From the NCBI RefSeq assembly GCF_039538065.1, contig NZ_BAABBR010000001.1:186001-250000 (forward strand): DNA of 64,000 bases, in the 5' to 3' direction. This document shows, one piece after another, positions 16,524-25,145 of this stretch; position 1 is the stretch's first letter, and each line of letters starts with the position of its first letter. A model generated the notes under the pieces. That model saw nothing but the letters and a program-made list of their open reading frames with translations, had not been told where the DNA came from and searched no databases. Made by a program: the position numbers and the translations under genes. The DNA is from Sphingomonas rosea. GTDB lineage: Bacteria; Pseudomonadota; Alphaproteobacteria; Sphingomonadales; Sphingomonadaceae.

Positions 16524-17078
16524 TCAGAAGCGAAGGGCGGGGAACCAGCTTTCACCCAGCACCACCATGGCCGTGCCGAGCGATGCGCCGATGTAGGCGC
16601 CGACATACCAGCGCCAGCCGAGGCGCTTTCCGCGCAGGGCCAGCGCGGTGAGCGAAGCGAGCAACAGGATCACGATCCCGAACAGGGTCCACTGGCCAAG
16701 GCCGAGCGCGGTCGAGATCCGGGCCTCGTCATTCGGGTAGTTGAGGCTGACCACCGCCGCGATCAGCCGCGAGACCAGGGCGGCGAGGACCACGCCAGCG
16801 GCCAGCACCGAACCGCGACGGGCGTAGAGCACGGCGATCAGCGCGATGGCGACGGTCACCAGCGGCCCCGCCGCGGACATGATCAGGCCGTCGGTGGCCG
16901 AACGGAAATCGCCCGTCGCGACGGCGGCGTGATTGGTGCGGACGATGACGTCATAGCCCATCGCCTTGCCGGCAAGGCCATGCCCCGCCTCGTGAACGAG
17001 GTTCATCACCACGACGACGGCGAAGGCGGCAAGCGCGGTGGGCACGATGGCCGCGCGACGGGCAGGCAATGACGCCAA
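16524..17078 (-). CDS. Small membrane M50-like zinc metallopeptidase
   Basis: 184 residues if started at the TTG that follows AAGGA by 7 bases. The HExxH zinc motif (His29, Glu30, His33 in [19 protein letters not shown]) sits inside the first hydrophobic helix, as in M50 intramembrane peptidases. At least four more hydrophobic segments follow ([58 protein letters not shown], and a C-terminal one). The AAGP context resembles the NPDG/AAGP third-helix element. An upstream extension would overlap the mccB gene. Substrate unknown; it could process a membrane-bound regulator. Confidence 0.6.
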   Translation of the reverse strand: MASLPARRAAIVPTALAAFAVVVVMNLVHEAGHGLAGKAMGYDVIVRTNHAAVATGDFRSATDGLIMSAAGPLVTVAIALIAVLYARRGSVLAAGVVLAALVSRLIAAVVSLNYPNDEARISTALGLGQWTLFGIVILLLASLTALALRGKRLGWRWYVGAYIGASLGTAMVVLGESWFPALRF

Positions 17079-17122
17079 GAAAATGTCCTTGATCGATCGG
17101 AAAGGGAAAAACTGGCCCCGGC

Positions 17123-18721
17123 CTACATCCGGAACACGCCGAACTGCGCGCGGTCCGCAATCGGCGCGTTCAGGCAGGCCGCGAGGGCGAGGCCGAGCAC
17201 GTCGCGGGTCTGCGTGGGGTCGACGATGCCGTCGTCCCACAGGCGGGCGGTGGCGTGCCACGGCGAGCCTTGCGCTTCATAGTCCTCGCGGATCGGGGCC
17301 TTGAAGGCTTCGGCTTCTTCCGCGGTCCACGTGTCGGCGTCGCGGTGGACGGTGGCGAGCACGCTCGCGGCCTGTTCGCCGCCCATGACGCTGATCCGGC
17401 TGTTGGGCCATGAAAAGAGGAAGCGCGGGGAATAAGCGCGGCCGCACATGCCGTAATTGCCCGCGCCGAAGCTGCCACCGATCAGCACGGTGATCTTGGG
17501 CACCTGCGCGGTGGCGACGGCGGTGACGAGCTTGGCGCCATGCTTGGCGATGCCTTCGGCCTCGTACTTGCCCCCGACCATGAAGCCCGAGATGTTCTGG
17601 AGAAACAGCAGGGGCACGCGGCGCTGGCAGGCGAGCTCGATGAAATGCGCCCCCTTGACCGCGCTTTCGGAGAACAGGACGCCGTTGTTGGCGAGGATCG
17701 CGACGGGTGCCCCGTGAATGTGCGCGAAGCCGCAGACGAGGCTGGTCCCGTAAAGCGGCTTGAACTCGTGGAATTCGGAAGCATCGACAATGCGGGCGAT
17801 GACCTCGTGCACGTCGTAGGGCGCACGGACGTCCTCGGGGATGATGCCAAGGAGCTCGGCGGGGTCGTAGGCGGGCGCGCGGGCTTCGCGCAGGTCGAGC
17901 GCGGCGGCCTGCTCGGGGAAGGTGGCGACGATATCGCGGACGATGGTCAGCGCATGCTCGTCATTCTCGGCGAGATGGTCGACGACGCCACTCTTGCGGG
18001 CGTGGAGGTCGCCGCCACCCAGTTCCTCGGCGCTGATGACTTCCCCGGTCGCGGCCTTCACCAGCGGCGGGCCGGCAAGAAAGATCGTGCCCTGGTTGCG
18101 GACGATGACGCTCTCGTCACTCATCGCGGGGACATAGGCGCCGCCCGCGGTACAGCTGCCCATGACACAGGCGACCTGCGGGATGCCGAGCGCGCTCATA
18201 TTGGCCTGGTTGAAGAAGATCCGGCCGAAGTGGTCGCGGTCGGGAAATACCTCGGCCTGGTGCGGCAGGTTCGCCCCGCCACTGTCGACGAGATAGATGC
18301 ACGGCAGGCGATTGGCCTCGGCGATCTCCTGCGCGCGCAGGTGCTTCTTGACCGTCAGCGGATAGTAAGTGCCGCCCTTCACCGTGGCGTCGTTGCAGAC
18401 GATCATGACCTGCCGCCCCGACACGTGGCCGATGCCGCAGATCAGGCCGGCGCCCGGGACTTCGCCGTCATAGAGGTCGTTGGCGGCGAGCTGGCCGATC
18501 TCGAGGAAGGGCGAGCCCGGATCGAGCAGCCGTTCGACCCGCTCGCGCGGGAGCAGCTTGCCGCGGCCGACGTGGCGCTCGCGGCTCTTCTCGTTGCCAC
18601 CGAGCGCGGCGGTGGCGACGTCGGCCCGAAGCCGCTCGACGAGCGCCGCATTATGCGCGTGGCGGGCGGCAAATTCGGGGCTGGCCGGATCGATCTTGGT
18701 GTCGAGGCGCGGTGCGCTCAT
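17123..18721 (-). CDS. Methylcrotonyl-CoA carboxylase-type beta (carboxyltransferase) subunit
   Basis: 532 residues, the usual length of MccB/LiuB. It transfers CO2 from carboxybiotin to the acyl-CoA. Typical stretches are [73 protein letters not shown] and [20 protein letters not shown], the acyl-CoA and biotin binding loops of crotonase-fold carboxyltransferases. The [13 protein letters not shown] block favours the methylcrotonyl-CoA clade over propionyl-CoA. It precedes the M50-like gene by 44 bp and shares direction with ivd and the alpha subunit. Confidence 0.92.
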   Translation of the reverse strand: MSAPRLDTKIDPASPEFAARHAHNAALVERLRADVATAALGGNEKSRERHVGRGKLLPRERVERLLDPGSPFLEIGQLAANDLYDGEVPGAGLICGIGHVSGRQVMIVCNDATVKGGTYYPLTVKKHLRAQEIAEANRLPCIYLVDSGGANLPHQAEVFPDRDHFGRIFFNQANMSALGIPQVACVMGSCTAGGAYVPAMSDESVIVRNQGTIFLAGPPLVKAATGEVISAEELGGGDLHARKSGVVDHLAENDEHALTIVRDIVATFPEQAAALDLREARAPAYDPAELLGIIPEDVRAPYDVHEVIARIVDASEFHEFKPLYGTSLVCGFAHIHGAPVAILANNGVLFSESAVKGAHFIELACQRRVPLLFLQNISGFMVGGKYEAEGIAKHGAKLVTAVATAQVPKITVLIGGSFGAGNYGMCGRAYSPRFLFSWPNSRISVMGGEQAASVLATVHRDADTWTAEEAEAFKAPIREDYEAQGSPWHATARLWDDGIVDPTQTRDVLGLALAACLNAPIADRAQFGVFRM

Positions 18722-18848
18722 GGGATGGGCTCTGGCTCACGTTCGTCGAAAAGCGGGTGTCACTTAGCGCCTAGCGGGGCGTGCGGCGCTTGCAAAGCGA
18801 TGCCGTTCGGGCGCAGCGAAGCGCCACAAGTAACCGGAGAAGCGATCC

Positions 18849-20933
18849 ATGCGTCACAGCGCCCTTTACCTCGCCGCGTCGGCCCTCACCCTTCCGCTCG
18901 CGCTCGGCGCCTGCAGCAAGACCACCGAGACCGCCGCGGTGAAGCCCGCGGCCGGCAATGCCCTTGGGATCATCCCCGCCTCGATGGACAAGAGCGTGAT
19001 GCCGGGCGACGACTTCTACGGTTACGCCAATGGCGGGTGGATGAGGTCGACCGAGATCCCCGCCGACCGGTCGAGCGTCGGCGCCTTCTACATCGCCGAC
19101 CAGGTGCGCGAGAAGAACACGCGCGAGCTGTTCGACGGGCTGCTCAAGGGTAATGCCGACGCCGGCACCAACGAGGGCCGCATCGCCAATTACTACAAGG
19201 CGTATCTGAACACCGACGCGATCGACAAGGCGGGGCTGACGCCCGCCAAGGCCGACCTCGACGCGATCGCGGCTATCGCCGACAAGCGCGCGCTGGCGAG
19301 CGCGATCGGCGGCACCATCCGCGCCGACGTCGATCCGCTGAACGCCACCAATTACCAGACCGAGAACCTGTTCGGCGTATTCGTGACGCAGGGCCTCAAC
19401 ACGCCGGGCGAGACCCTTCCCTATCTGATGCAGGGCGGGATCGGCCTGCCCGAGCGCGAATATTATCTCGGCGCCGATCCCAAGATGGCGGCGCTGCGCG
19501 AGAAATACCGTGGCTACGTCCAGACGGTGATGCAGGCGGCCGGCAACCCCGACCCGGCCGGCGCGGCGGGCCGGATCATGGCGCTCGAGACCAAGATCGC
19601 GCAGGCGCATGCGACCCGCGAGGAGAGCGAGGACTTCAGCAAGGCCGCCAAGGTCTGGACCCGCGCCGAGCTCGAGAAGAATGCGCCGGGGCTCGACTGG
19701 ACCGCGCTGCTCGACGCCGCGCAGCTGGGCCAAGCGCCCAAGTTCCAGGCCTATCATTCGGGCGCGATTCCCAAGCTCGCCGCGCTGGTGGGCTCGGAGC
19801 CGCTCGACGCGTGGAAGGAGTGGCTCGCCTTCCACACGCTGAACCAGCAGGCGAACGTGCTGCCCAAGCCGATCCGCGACGCGAGTTTCGCCTTCTACGG
19901 CACCGCGCTCTCGGGCACGCCGCAGCAGCGCCCGCGTGACGTCCAGGCGCTCAACGCCACCAGCGGCGCGCTGCAGGACGCGGTCGGCAAGGCCTATGTC
20001 GACAAATATTTCCCGGCCTCGGCCAAGGCCGAAGTCCAGAAGATGGTCGAGGAGATCAAGGCCGCCTTCGCCAAGCGTGTCGAGGCGCTCGACTGGATGG
20101 CGCCTTCGACCAAGGAAGAGGCGCTCAAGAAGGTAAAGTCGATCGTGGTCGGCGTCGGCTATCCCGACACGTGGCGCGATTACGGTTCGCTGACGATCAC
20201 CGGCGACAATGCCTATGCCAACCAGAAGAATGCCCAGCTGGCGGAATATCGCCACCAGATCGCCAAGATCGGCAAGCCGATGGATCGCGCCGAATGGTGG
20301 ATGCCGCCGCAGCTGGTGAACGCGGTCAACCTGCCGGTCCAGAACGCGCTCAACTTCCCGGCCGCAATCCTCGTGAAGCCATTCTTCGATCCCGCGGCCG
20401 ACCCGGCGTTCAACTATGGCGCGATCGGCAGCGTGATCGGCCACGAGATCAGCCACAGCTTCGACAACAATGGCGCGCTGTTCGATTCGACCGGCGCCTT
20501 GCGCAACTGGTGGACCCCGGCCGACTTCGCCCGCTTCCAGCAGGGCGGCGCCGCGCTCGCCAAGCAATATGACGGCTACGAGCCGCTGCCCGGGCTCCAC
20601 GTCAACGGCAAGCTGACGCTGGGCGAGAACATCGCCGACGTCGCGGGCCTCGCGGCGGCCTATCAGGCCTATCACGACAGCCTCGGCGGCAAGGCGGCGC
20701 CGGTAATCGACGGCTACAGCGGGGACCAGCGCTTCTTCGTCGCTTATGCGCAGGCCTGGGCGACCAAGATGCGCGACGAGTCGCTCCGCAACGCCATCGC
20801 CACCGACGGCCATGCGCCGGGCCAGTATCGCGCGCTGACCGTCCGCAACCTCGATCCCTGGTATGGCGCGTTCGACGTCAAGCCGGGGCAGAAGCTTTAT
20901 CTCGCGCCCGACCAGCGCGTGAAGGTCTGGTAA
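18849..20933 (+). CDS. M13-family zinc metallopeptidase lipoprotein (PepO-like)
   Basis: 694 residues of the neprilysin family. The N-terminal lipobox (LPLALGACSK) indicates a secreted lipoprotein in the periplasm or outer membrane. Zinc ligands His532 and His536 lie in VIGHEISHSFDNNGALFD and the third ligand Glu593 in GENIADVAG. FVAYAQAWATK near the C-terminus is the family's conserved tail. Bacterial M13 enzymes cleave oligopeptides. The gene interrupts the leucine-catabolic series on the opposite strand and has GGAGAAG before its ATG. Confidence 0.92.
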   Translation: MRHSALYLAASALTLPLALGACSKTTETAAVKPAAGNALGIIPASMDKSVMPGDDFYGYANGGWMRSTEIPADRSSVGAFYIADQVREKNTRELFDGLLKGNADAGTNEGRIANYYKAYLNTDAIDKAGLTPAKADLDAIAAIADKRALASAIGGTIRADVDPLNATNYQTENLFGVFVTQGLNTPGETLPYLMQGGIGLPEREYYLGADPKMAALREKYRGYVQTVMQAAGNPDPAGAAGRIMALETKIAQAHATREESEDFSKAAKVWTRAELEKNAPGLDWTALLDAAQLGQAPKFQAYHSGAIPKLAALVGSEPLDAWKEWLAFHTLNQQANVLPKPIRDASFAFYGTALSGTPQQRPRDVQALNATSGALQDAVGKAYVDKYFPASAKAEVQKMVEEIKAAFAKRVEALDWMAPSTKEEALKKVKSIVVGVGYPDTWRDYGSLTITGDNAYANQKNAQLAEYRHQIAKIGKPMDRAEWWMPPQLVNAVNLPVQNALNFPAAILVKPFFDPAADPAFNYGAIGSVIGHEISHSFDNNGALFDSTGALRNWWTPADFARFQQGGAALAKQYDGYEPLPGLHVNGKLTLGENIADVAGLAAAYQAYHDSLGGKAAPVIDGYSGDQRFFVAYAQAWATKMRDESLRNAIATDGHAPGQYRALTVRNLDPWYGAFDVKPGQKLYLAPDQRVKVW

Positions 20934-20973
20934 GCCCCTCCCCCACGGCAAGCGGATGAGCTAGCAGGGCGCC

Positions 20974-21309
20974 ATGCCGACGATCCTGCTGCTCATCTGC
21001 TCGAACCTGTTCATGACCATCGCCTGGTACTGGCACCTCAAGGGCGGCATGAACAAACCAATCATGCTGGTCATCCTGATCAGCTGGGGCATCGCACTCG
21101 TCGAATATTGCTTCGCGGTGCCCGCCAACCGCGTCGGCTACCAGAGCGGCTGGTCGGGCGCGCAGCTCAAGATCGTGCAGGAAGCGATCACGCTGATCAT
21201 CTTCGCAGGGTTCATGGTGACGGTGCTCGGCGAGCCCCTCCACTGGCGCCACGCGGCGGCCTTCGCCTGCATCATGGCGGGCGTCGGTTTCCTGTTCGTG
21301 GGGAAGTGA
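20974..21309 (+). CDS. DMT-family membrane protein (DUF486)
   Basis: 111 residues with four hydrophobic helices (PTILLLICSNLFMTIAWYW; MLVILISWGIALVEYCFAV; LIIFAGFMVTVLGEPLHW; AAFACIMAGVGFLFVGK). Length and the conserved AWYWHLKGG and VPANRVGY elements match the DUF486/DMT family of small inner-membrane proteins, whose transport substrate is unknown. It lies 40 bases after the M13 peptidase and ends 11 bases before the convergent ivd stop. Confidence 0.85.
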   Translation: MPTILLLICSNLFMTIAWYWHLKGGMNKPIMLVILISWGIALVEYCFAVPANRVGYQSGWSGAQLKIVQEAITLIIFAGFMVTVLGEPLHWRHAAAFACIMAGVGFLFVGK

Positions 21310-21319
21310 CGAAAGGGGC

Positions 21320-22477
21320 CTAGGCCCCGATCAGCTCGCGCCCGATCAGCATGCGGCGGATTTCGTTGGTGCCGGCGCCGATGTCGAGGAGCTTGGCGTC
21401 GCGCATGAAGCGTTCGACCGGCCAATCCTTGGTATAGCCCGCGCCGCCCAGCGCCTGCACCGCTTCGCCCGCGACCTTGAACGCGCTTTCGCTGGCCAGC
21501 AGGATCGCGCCGGCCGCGTCGAAGCGGGTGGTCTTGCCCGCATCGCAGGCCTTTGCGACCTGGTAGACGTAGGCGCGCGCCGAATTGAGCGCGACGTACA
21601 TGTCGGCGACCTTGGCCTGGATCAGCTGCTGCGCGCCGATCGGCTTGCCGAACTGCTTGCGCTCGCGGACGTAGGGCAGGACGACGTCGAGGCAGGCCTG
21701 CATGATGCCGAGCTGGATCCCGGCGAGCACCGCGCGCTCATAGTCGAGGCCGCTCATCAGCACGCCGACGCCGCCGTTCTCGGGGCCCATGATGTTCTCG
21801 GCGGGCACGAAGCAGTCGTCGAACACCAGCTCGGCCGTGGGGCTTCCGCGCATCCCGACCTTGTCGATCTTCTGCCCGATCGAGAAGCCTTCCATGTCCT
21901 TTTCGACGAGGAAGGCGGTGATCCCGCGACTGCCCGCGTCGGGCGAGGTCTTGGCATAGACCACCAGCGTGTCGGCATAGGCCGCGTTGGTGATCCAGAA
22001 CTTGGTGCCGTTGAGGCGGAAACCGTTGCCGCTCTTCTCGGCCTTCAACTTCATCGAGACGACGTCGGAGCCCGCGCCCGCCTCGCTCATCGCCAGCGCG
22101 CCGACATGCTCGCCGCTGATTAGCTTGGGCAGATATTTGCGCTTCTGCTCGTCATTCCCCCAGCGGCGGATCTGGTTGATGCAGAGGTTCGAGTGGGCGC
22201 CGTAGCTCAGGCCGACCGAGGCCGAGGCGCGGGCCACTTCCTCCTGCGCGACGACATGCTCGAGATAACCGAGGCCAAGCCCGCCCCACTCTTCCTCGAC
22301 GGTGATGCCGTGGAGGCCGAGCGCGCCCATCTCGGGCCACAGCTCGATCGGGAAGCGGTCGTCGCGATCGATCTGTGCCGCGATCGGCATGATCCGGTCG
22401 GTGGCGAAGCGCTGGGTGGAATCGCGGATGGCGTCGGCCATCTCGCCGAGATCGAAGTCCAGGGTGGGTGCTGACAT
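21320..22477 (-). CDS. ivd: Isovaleryl-CoA dehydrogenase
   Basis: 385 residues, acyl-CoA dehydrogenase fold. [16 protein letters not shown] (FAD and substrate loop), [17 protein letters not shown] and the C-terminal [25 protein letters not shown] are present. The catalytic Glu247 in GLDYERAVL is in helix G, the position specific to isovaleryl-CoA dehydrogenases rather than straight-chain enzymes. It converts isovaleryl-CoA to 3-methylcrotonyl-CoA, the substrate of the nearby carboxylase, and is divergent from the thiolase with a 92-bp promoter region between. Confidence 0.92.
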   Translation of the reverse strand: MSAPTLDFDLGEMADAIRDSTQRFATDRIMPIAAQIDRDDRFPIELWPEMGALGLHGITVEEEWGGLGLGYLEHVVAQEEVARASASVGLSYGAHSNLCINQIRRWGNDEQKRKYLPKLISGEHVGALAMSEAGAGSDVVSMKLKAEKSGNGFRLNGTKFWITNAAYADTLVVYAKTSPDAGSRGITAFLVEKDMEGFSIGQKIDKVGMRGSPTAELVFDDCFVPAENIMGPENGGVGVLMSGLDYERAVLAGIQLGIMQACLDVVLPYVRERKQFGKPIGAQQLIQAKVADMYVALNSARAYVYQVAKACDAGKTTRFDAAGAILLASESAFKVAGEAVQALGGAGYTKDWPVERFMRDAKLLDIGAGTNEIRRMLIGRELIGA

Positions 22478-22569
22478 GGCTTGGCGCTAGCAGAGCGGCC
22501 GAGGCTTGGACAAGGCAGCCTTGCGCCTTATGTGCGGTGCAGCATCTTTTCTCTTGCCGGAGCCGAGCC

Positions 22570-23763
22570 ATGGCCACTGCCCCCACCGACGCCACCGTCA
22601 TCCTTTCCTTCGCCCGCACCCCGATGGGCGCGATGCAGGGCGCGCTGGCCGACGTCAGCGCGACCGAGCTCGGCGCGACCGTAGTGAAGGCTGCGGTCGA
22701 GCGCGCCGGCGTCAGCGGCGAGGACATCGACCGTATCTACATGGGCTGCGTGCTCCCGGCCGGTCTCGGCCAGGCGCCGGCCCGCCAGGCGGCGATCAAG
22801 GCGGGGCTCCCGACTTCGGTCCAGGCGACCACGGTGAACAAGGTCTGCGGCTCAGGCATGCAGACAGTGATCATGGGGTCGGAAGCGATTGCGACCGGCA
22901 ACGCCGACGTGATCGTCGCGGGCGGCATGGAGAGCATGACCAACGCCCCCTATCTGCTGAAGAAGCATCGCTCGGGCGCGCGCATCGGCCATGACACCGC
23001 CTACGACCACATGTTCCTCGACGGCCTCGAGGACGCCTATGAGGAAGGCCGCGCGATGGGCACCTTCGCGCAGGACACCGCCAACGACTATCAGCTGACG
23101 CGGGCGTCGATGGACGAATATGCCATCGAAAGCCTCAATCGCGCCAAGGCAGCGATCGACGGCGGCGGCTTCGCCGACGAGATCGTGCCGGTGACGGTGA
23201 AGAGCCGCGCTGGCGAGACGGTGGTCGACACCGACGAGGCGCCGGGCCGCGGCCGTCCCGACAAGATTCCGCAGTTGAAGCCCGCCTTCGCCAAGGACGG
23301 GACGATCACCGCCGCGACCAGCTCGTCCATCTCGGACGGCGCCGCCGCGGTCGTCCTGACCCGCGAGTCGCTGGCGCGCGAGAAGGGGCTGACCCCGGTC
23401 GCGCGGATCGTCGCCACTGCCGCGCACGCGCAGGCCCCGGCCGAGTTCACGATCGCCCCTATCGGCGCGATCCACAAGGTGCTCGACAAGGCCGGCTGGA
23501 GCATCGGCGAGGTCGATCTGTTCGAGGTCAACGAAGCCTTCGCCTGCGTCGCCATGTTCGCGATGAAGGACCTCGGCATCGGCCACGACAAGATCAACGT
23601 CCACGGCGGCGCGACCGCGCTGGGCCACCCGATCGGCGCGAGCGGCACCCGCATCATCGTGACCCTTTTGAACGCGCTCAAGCAGAAGGGCCTGAAGCGC
23701 GGCGTCGCTTCGCTCTGCATCGGCGGCGGCGAAGCGACGGCGGTCGCGGTCGAGCTCGTCTAG
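22570..23763 (+). CDS. Acetyl-CoA C-acetyltransferase (thiolase II)
   Basis: 397 residues from the ATG 8 bases after GGAG; a frame starting about 100 bases earlier lacks similarity. The active-site Cys93 lies in VNKVCGSGMQ, the conserved His in GGATALGHPIGASGTR near 353 and the second Cys near 383 in SLCIGGGEA. This is the biosynthetic/degradative acetoacetyl-CoA thiolase class (AtoB/PhaA). With the leucine pathway genes alongside, it probably cleaves acetoacetyl-CoA to acetyl-CoA, though ketothiolase function in isoleucine breakdown is possible. Its stop overlaps the convergent membrane gene by 4 bp. Confidence 0.92.
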   Translation: MATAPTDATVILSFARTPMGAMQGALADVSATELGATVVKAAVERAGVSGEDIDRIYMGCVLPAGLGQAPARQAAIKAGLPTSVQATTVNKVCGSGMQTVIMGSEAIATGNADVIVAGGMESMTNAPYLLKKHRSGARIGHDTAYDHMFLDGLEDAYEEGRAMGTFAQDTANDYQLTRASMDEYAIESLNRAKAAIDGGGFADEIVPVTVKSRAGETVVDTDEAPGRGRPDKIPQLKPAFAKDGTITAATSSSISDGAAAVVLTRESLAREKGLTPVARIVATAAHAQAPAEFTIAPIGAIHKVLDKAGWSIGEVDLFEVNEAFACVAMFAMKDLGIGHDKINVHGGATALGHPIGASGTRIIVTLLNALKQKGLKRGVASLCIGGGEATAVAVELV

Positions 23764-24419
23764 CGCGGGGTCAGCAGACCGCGTCGTCCGGCAGCGATGA
23801 AGATCGCGGCAAGATAGAGGGCGAAGAAGGCGCTGATGAACGAGAGCGGCGCGAGCGGCGCGGTGAACCCGAGCACCGCGCCCACCGCCTTGCCGCCGAC
23901 GACGGCAAGCAGCAGCAGCACGAGGACGCCGTTCGCCTCGCGCGAGACCTGCCGCATCAGCTCGTCCCCGACCTTGCGGTACCGCACGCCGAGGACGGTG
24001 AGGGCCAGCACGGCGGCGGCGACGACGATGGTGGCGGTGCTGGCCGACAGATAGCCAAGGCCGCTTGAGTCGCGCACGAGGGCGAGCGCCCCGATCAGAA
24101 TCGCGACCACGAGGAAGGTCGCGCTTCCGACCAGAAGCGCGGTCCGCTGCTCGCGCACGTCGTCCGCGTCCTCGACATTGAGGGTTTTGGCGCCGACCCC
24201 GGGCAGGAGCGAGCCCAGCCCGACCATCGCACCCATCAGGAGATAGACCAGCGCGGTTCCGAGCGCGAAGATTCGGTCACCCGACGCAAGAAAGGCGCGG
24301 TCGGCGTCGAGCAGCGAAAGCAGGCCGTACATGCCCAGCCCGCCCGCGACGGCGCCAAGCGCCATCTGCAGCGCGACCTTGCGGGTCTTGGCGGGCGGCG
24401 GAAGGGTCGAGGACATCAT
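23760..24419 (-). CDS. Membrane protein paired with a small HTH regulator
   Basis: 219 residues with about six hydrophobic segments (VALQMALGAVAGGLGMYGLL, IFALGTALVYLLMGAMVGLG, LLVGSATFLVVAILIGALAL, STATIVVAAAVLALTVLGV, VLVLLLLAVVGGKAVGAVLG, FISAFFALYLAAIFIAAG). The ATG overlaps the HTH gene's stop by 4 bp (ATGA). No transport family is recognised. Gene pairs of a short XRE regulator and an unknown integral membrane protein are widespread; the membrane partner may control or be controlled by the regulator. Confidence 0.7.
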   Translation of the reverse strand: MMSSTLPPPAKTRKVALQMALGAVAGGLGMYGLLSLLDADRAFLASGDRIFALGTALVYLLMGAMVGLGSLLPGVGAKTLNVEDADDVREQRTALLVGSATFLVVAILIGALALVRDSSGLGYLSASTATIVVAAAVLALTVLGVRYRKVGDELMRQVSREANGVLVLLLLAVVGGKAVGAVLGFTAPLAPLSFISAFFALYLAAIFIAAGRRGLLTPR

Positions 24420-24622
24420 GCGATCGGCTCCCATTGATCGAGGAAGAGCTGGTCCACGGGGACGGCGAAGAGCTTCGCCATCCGAAGTGCCAGCGGGAGG
24501 CTCGGATCATATTTGTCGGTCTCGACCGCATTCACGGTCTGGCGCGACACGCCAAGGCGACGGGCGAGTTCGCCCTGCGACCAGCCGGCCTGCTCGCGCC
24601 AATCCTTGACCCGATTCTCCAT
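24416..24622 (-). CDS. Short XRE-family HTH regulator
   Basis: 68 residues, almost only a helix-turn-helix: MENRVKDWREQAGWSQGELA, then RRLGVSRQTVNAVETDKYDP and SLPLALRMAKLFAVPVDQLF. This matches the small YozG-type XRE group. The start at the ATG places it right after a palindromic operator; a TTG six codons earlier lies inside that operator region and is less likely. There is little ribosome-site sequence, so the message may be nearly leaderless. It is translationally coupled to the membrane protein downstream and is likely an autorepressor. Confidence 0.85.
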   Translation of the reverse strand: MENRVKDWREQAGWSQGELARRLGVSRQTVNAVETDKYDPSLPLALRMAKLFAVPVDQLFLDQWEPIA

Positions 24623-24634
24623 GGGAACCGGGTA

Positions 24635-24652
24635 TGACAAACATGTTTGACA
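24635..24652. promoter_or_regulatory. Palindromic operator TGACAAACATGTTTGACA
   Basis: An 18-bp inverted repeat (8 of 9 positions symmetric) lies 13-30 bases upstream of the HTH start codon. A TTGACT -35 hexamer on the minus strand (24652-24657) abuts it, so bound repressor would cover the promoter spacer. Position and symmetry suggest autoregulation by the adjacent XRE protein. Confidence 0.6.
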
Positions 24653-24671
24653 GTCAAGAGTTCTTTACAGG

Positions 24672-25145
24672 CTAGTCGTCGACCTCTTCGCCCGGGGCGA
24701 CGCCCCACAGGTCGGCGATGCGGATGGCGCCGGCGCGCTTGCCCATCTCGAAGTGGCACCAGGTGCCGTCGCAGTCGCTGATGCGGCCGACGACGCCGGG
24801 CTCGGCCAGATATTTGACGCGGCTGCCTTCATCCGGATTGGCGTGCACGGGGCGCGCTTCGCTGCCCTTGACCATCGCGGTACGGCTCTCGCTGAGCATG
24901 GTCCGAAGGATCCAGCCCCTGGCGCCCTCGCTGTCCTCGATCAGCCGCCAGTTTTCGAACCGCTTCAGGACGCGCACCGGAAGTCCGCGGCGCTTGTAAA
25001 GCCACAATCCGGGATACGTGCGCGCCGGCCCCGAGCGCATCATCGCCTCGCCGCTCTTGAGCGAGTTCCAATAAGGCACCGGCCGGTCCTGCGCGCTCGC
25101 GCTCGCGGCAAGGCCGAGAAGGACGATCCCGAGGAGACGCTTCAT
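24672..25145 (-). CDS. Secreted bacterial SH3-domain protein
   Basis: 157 residues. A signal peptide (LLGIVLLGLAASASA, cut before QDRPVP) is followed by two SH3-like repeats: about 25-85 with MRSGPARTYPGLWLYKRRGL, then VRVLKRFENWRLIEDSEG, and about 90-150 with ADLWGV near the end. This is the COG3807 type common in alphaproteobacteria, presumably a periplasmic cell-wall or protein-binding module. The ATG shares a base with the upstream flavoprotein stop (GTGATGA); the GTG one codon earlier is an alternative start. Confidence 0.85.
   Translation of the reverse strand: MKRLLGIVLLGLAASASAQDRPVPYWNSLKSGEAMMRSGPARTYPGLWLYKRRGLPVRVLKRFENWRLIEDSEGARGWILRTMLSESRTAMVKGSEARPVHANPDEGSRVKYLAEPGVVGRISDCDGTWCHFEMGKRAGAIRIADLWGVAPGEEVDD

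Noticed and set aside
18771..20951. 726-codon frame antisense to the M13 peptidase
   Set aside because: Signal peptide, lipobox and zinc motifs are on the plus strand; the antisense frame has no domain.
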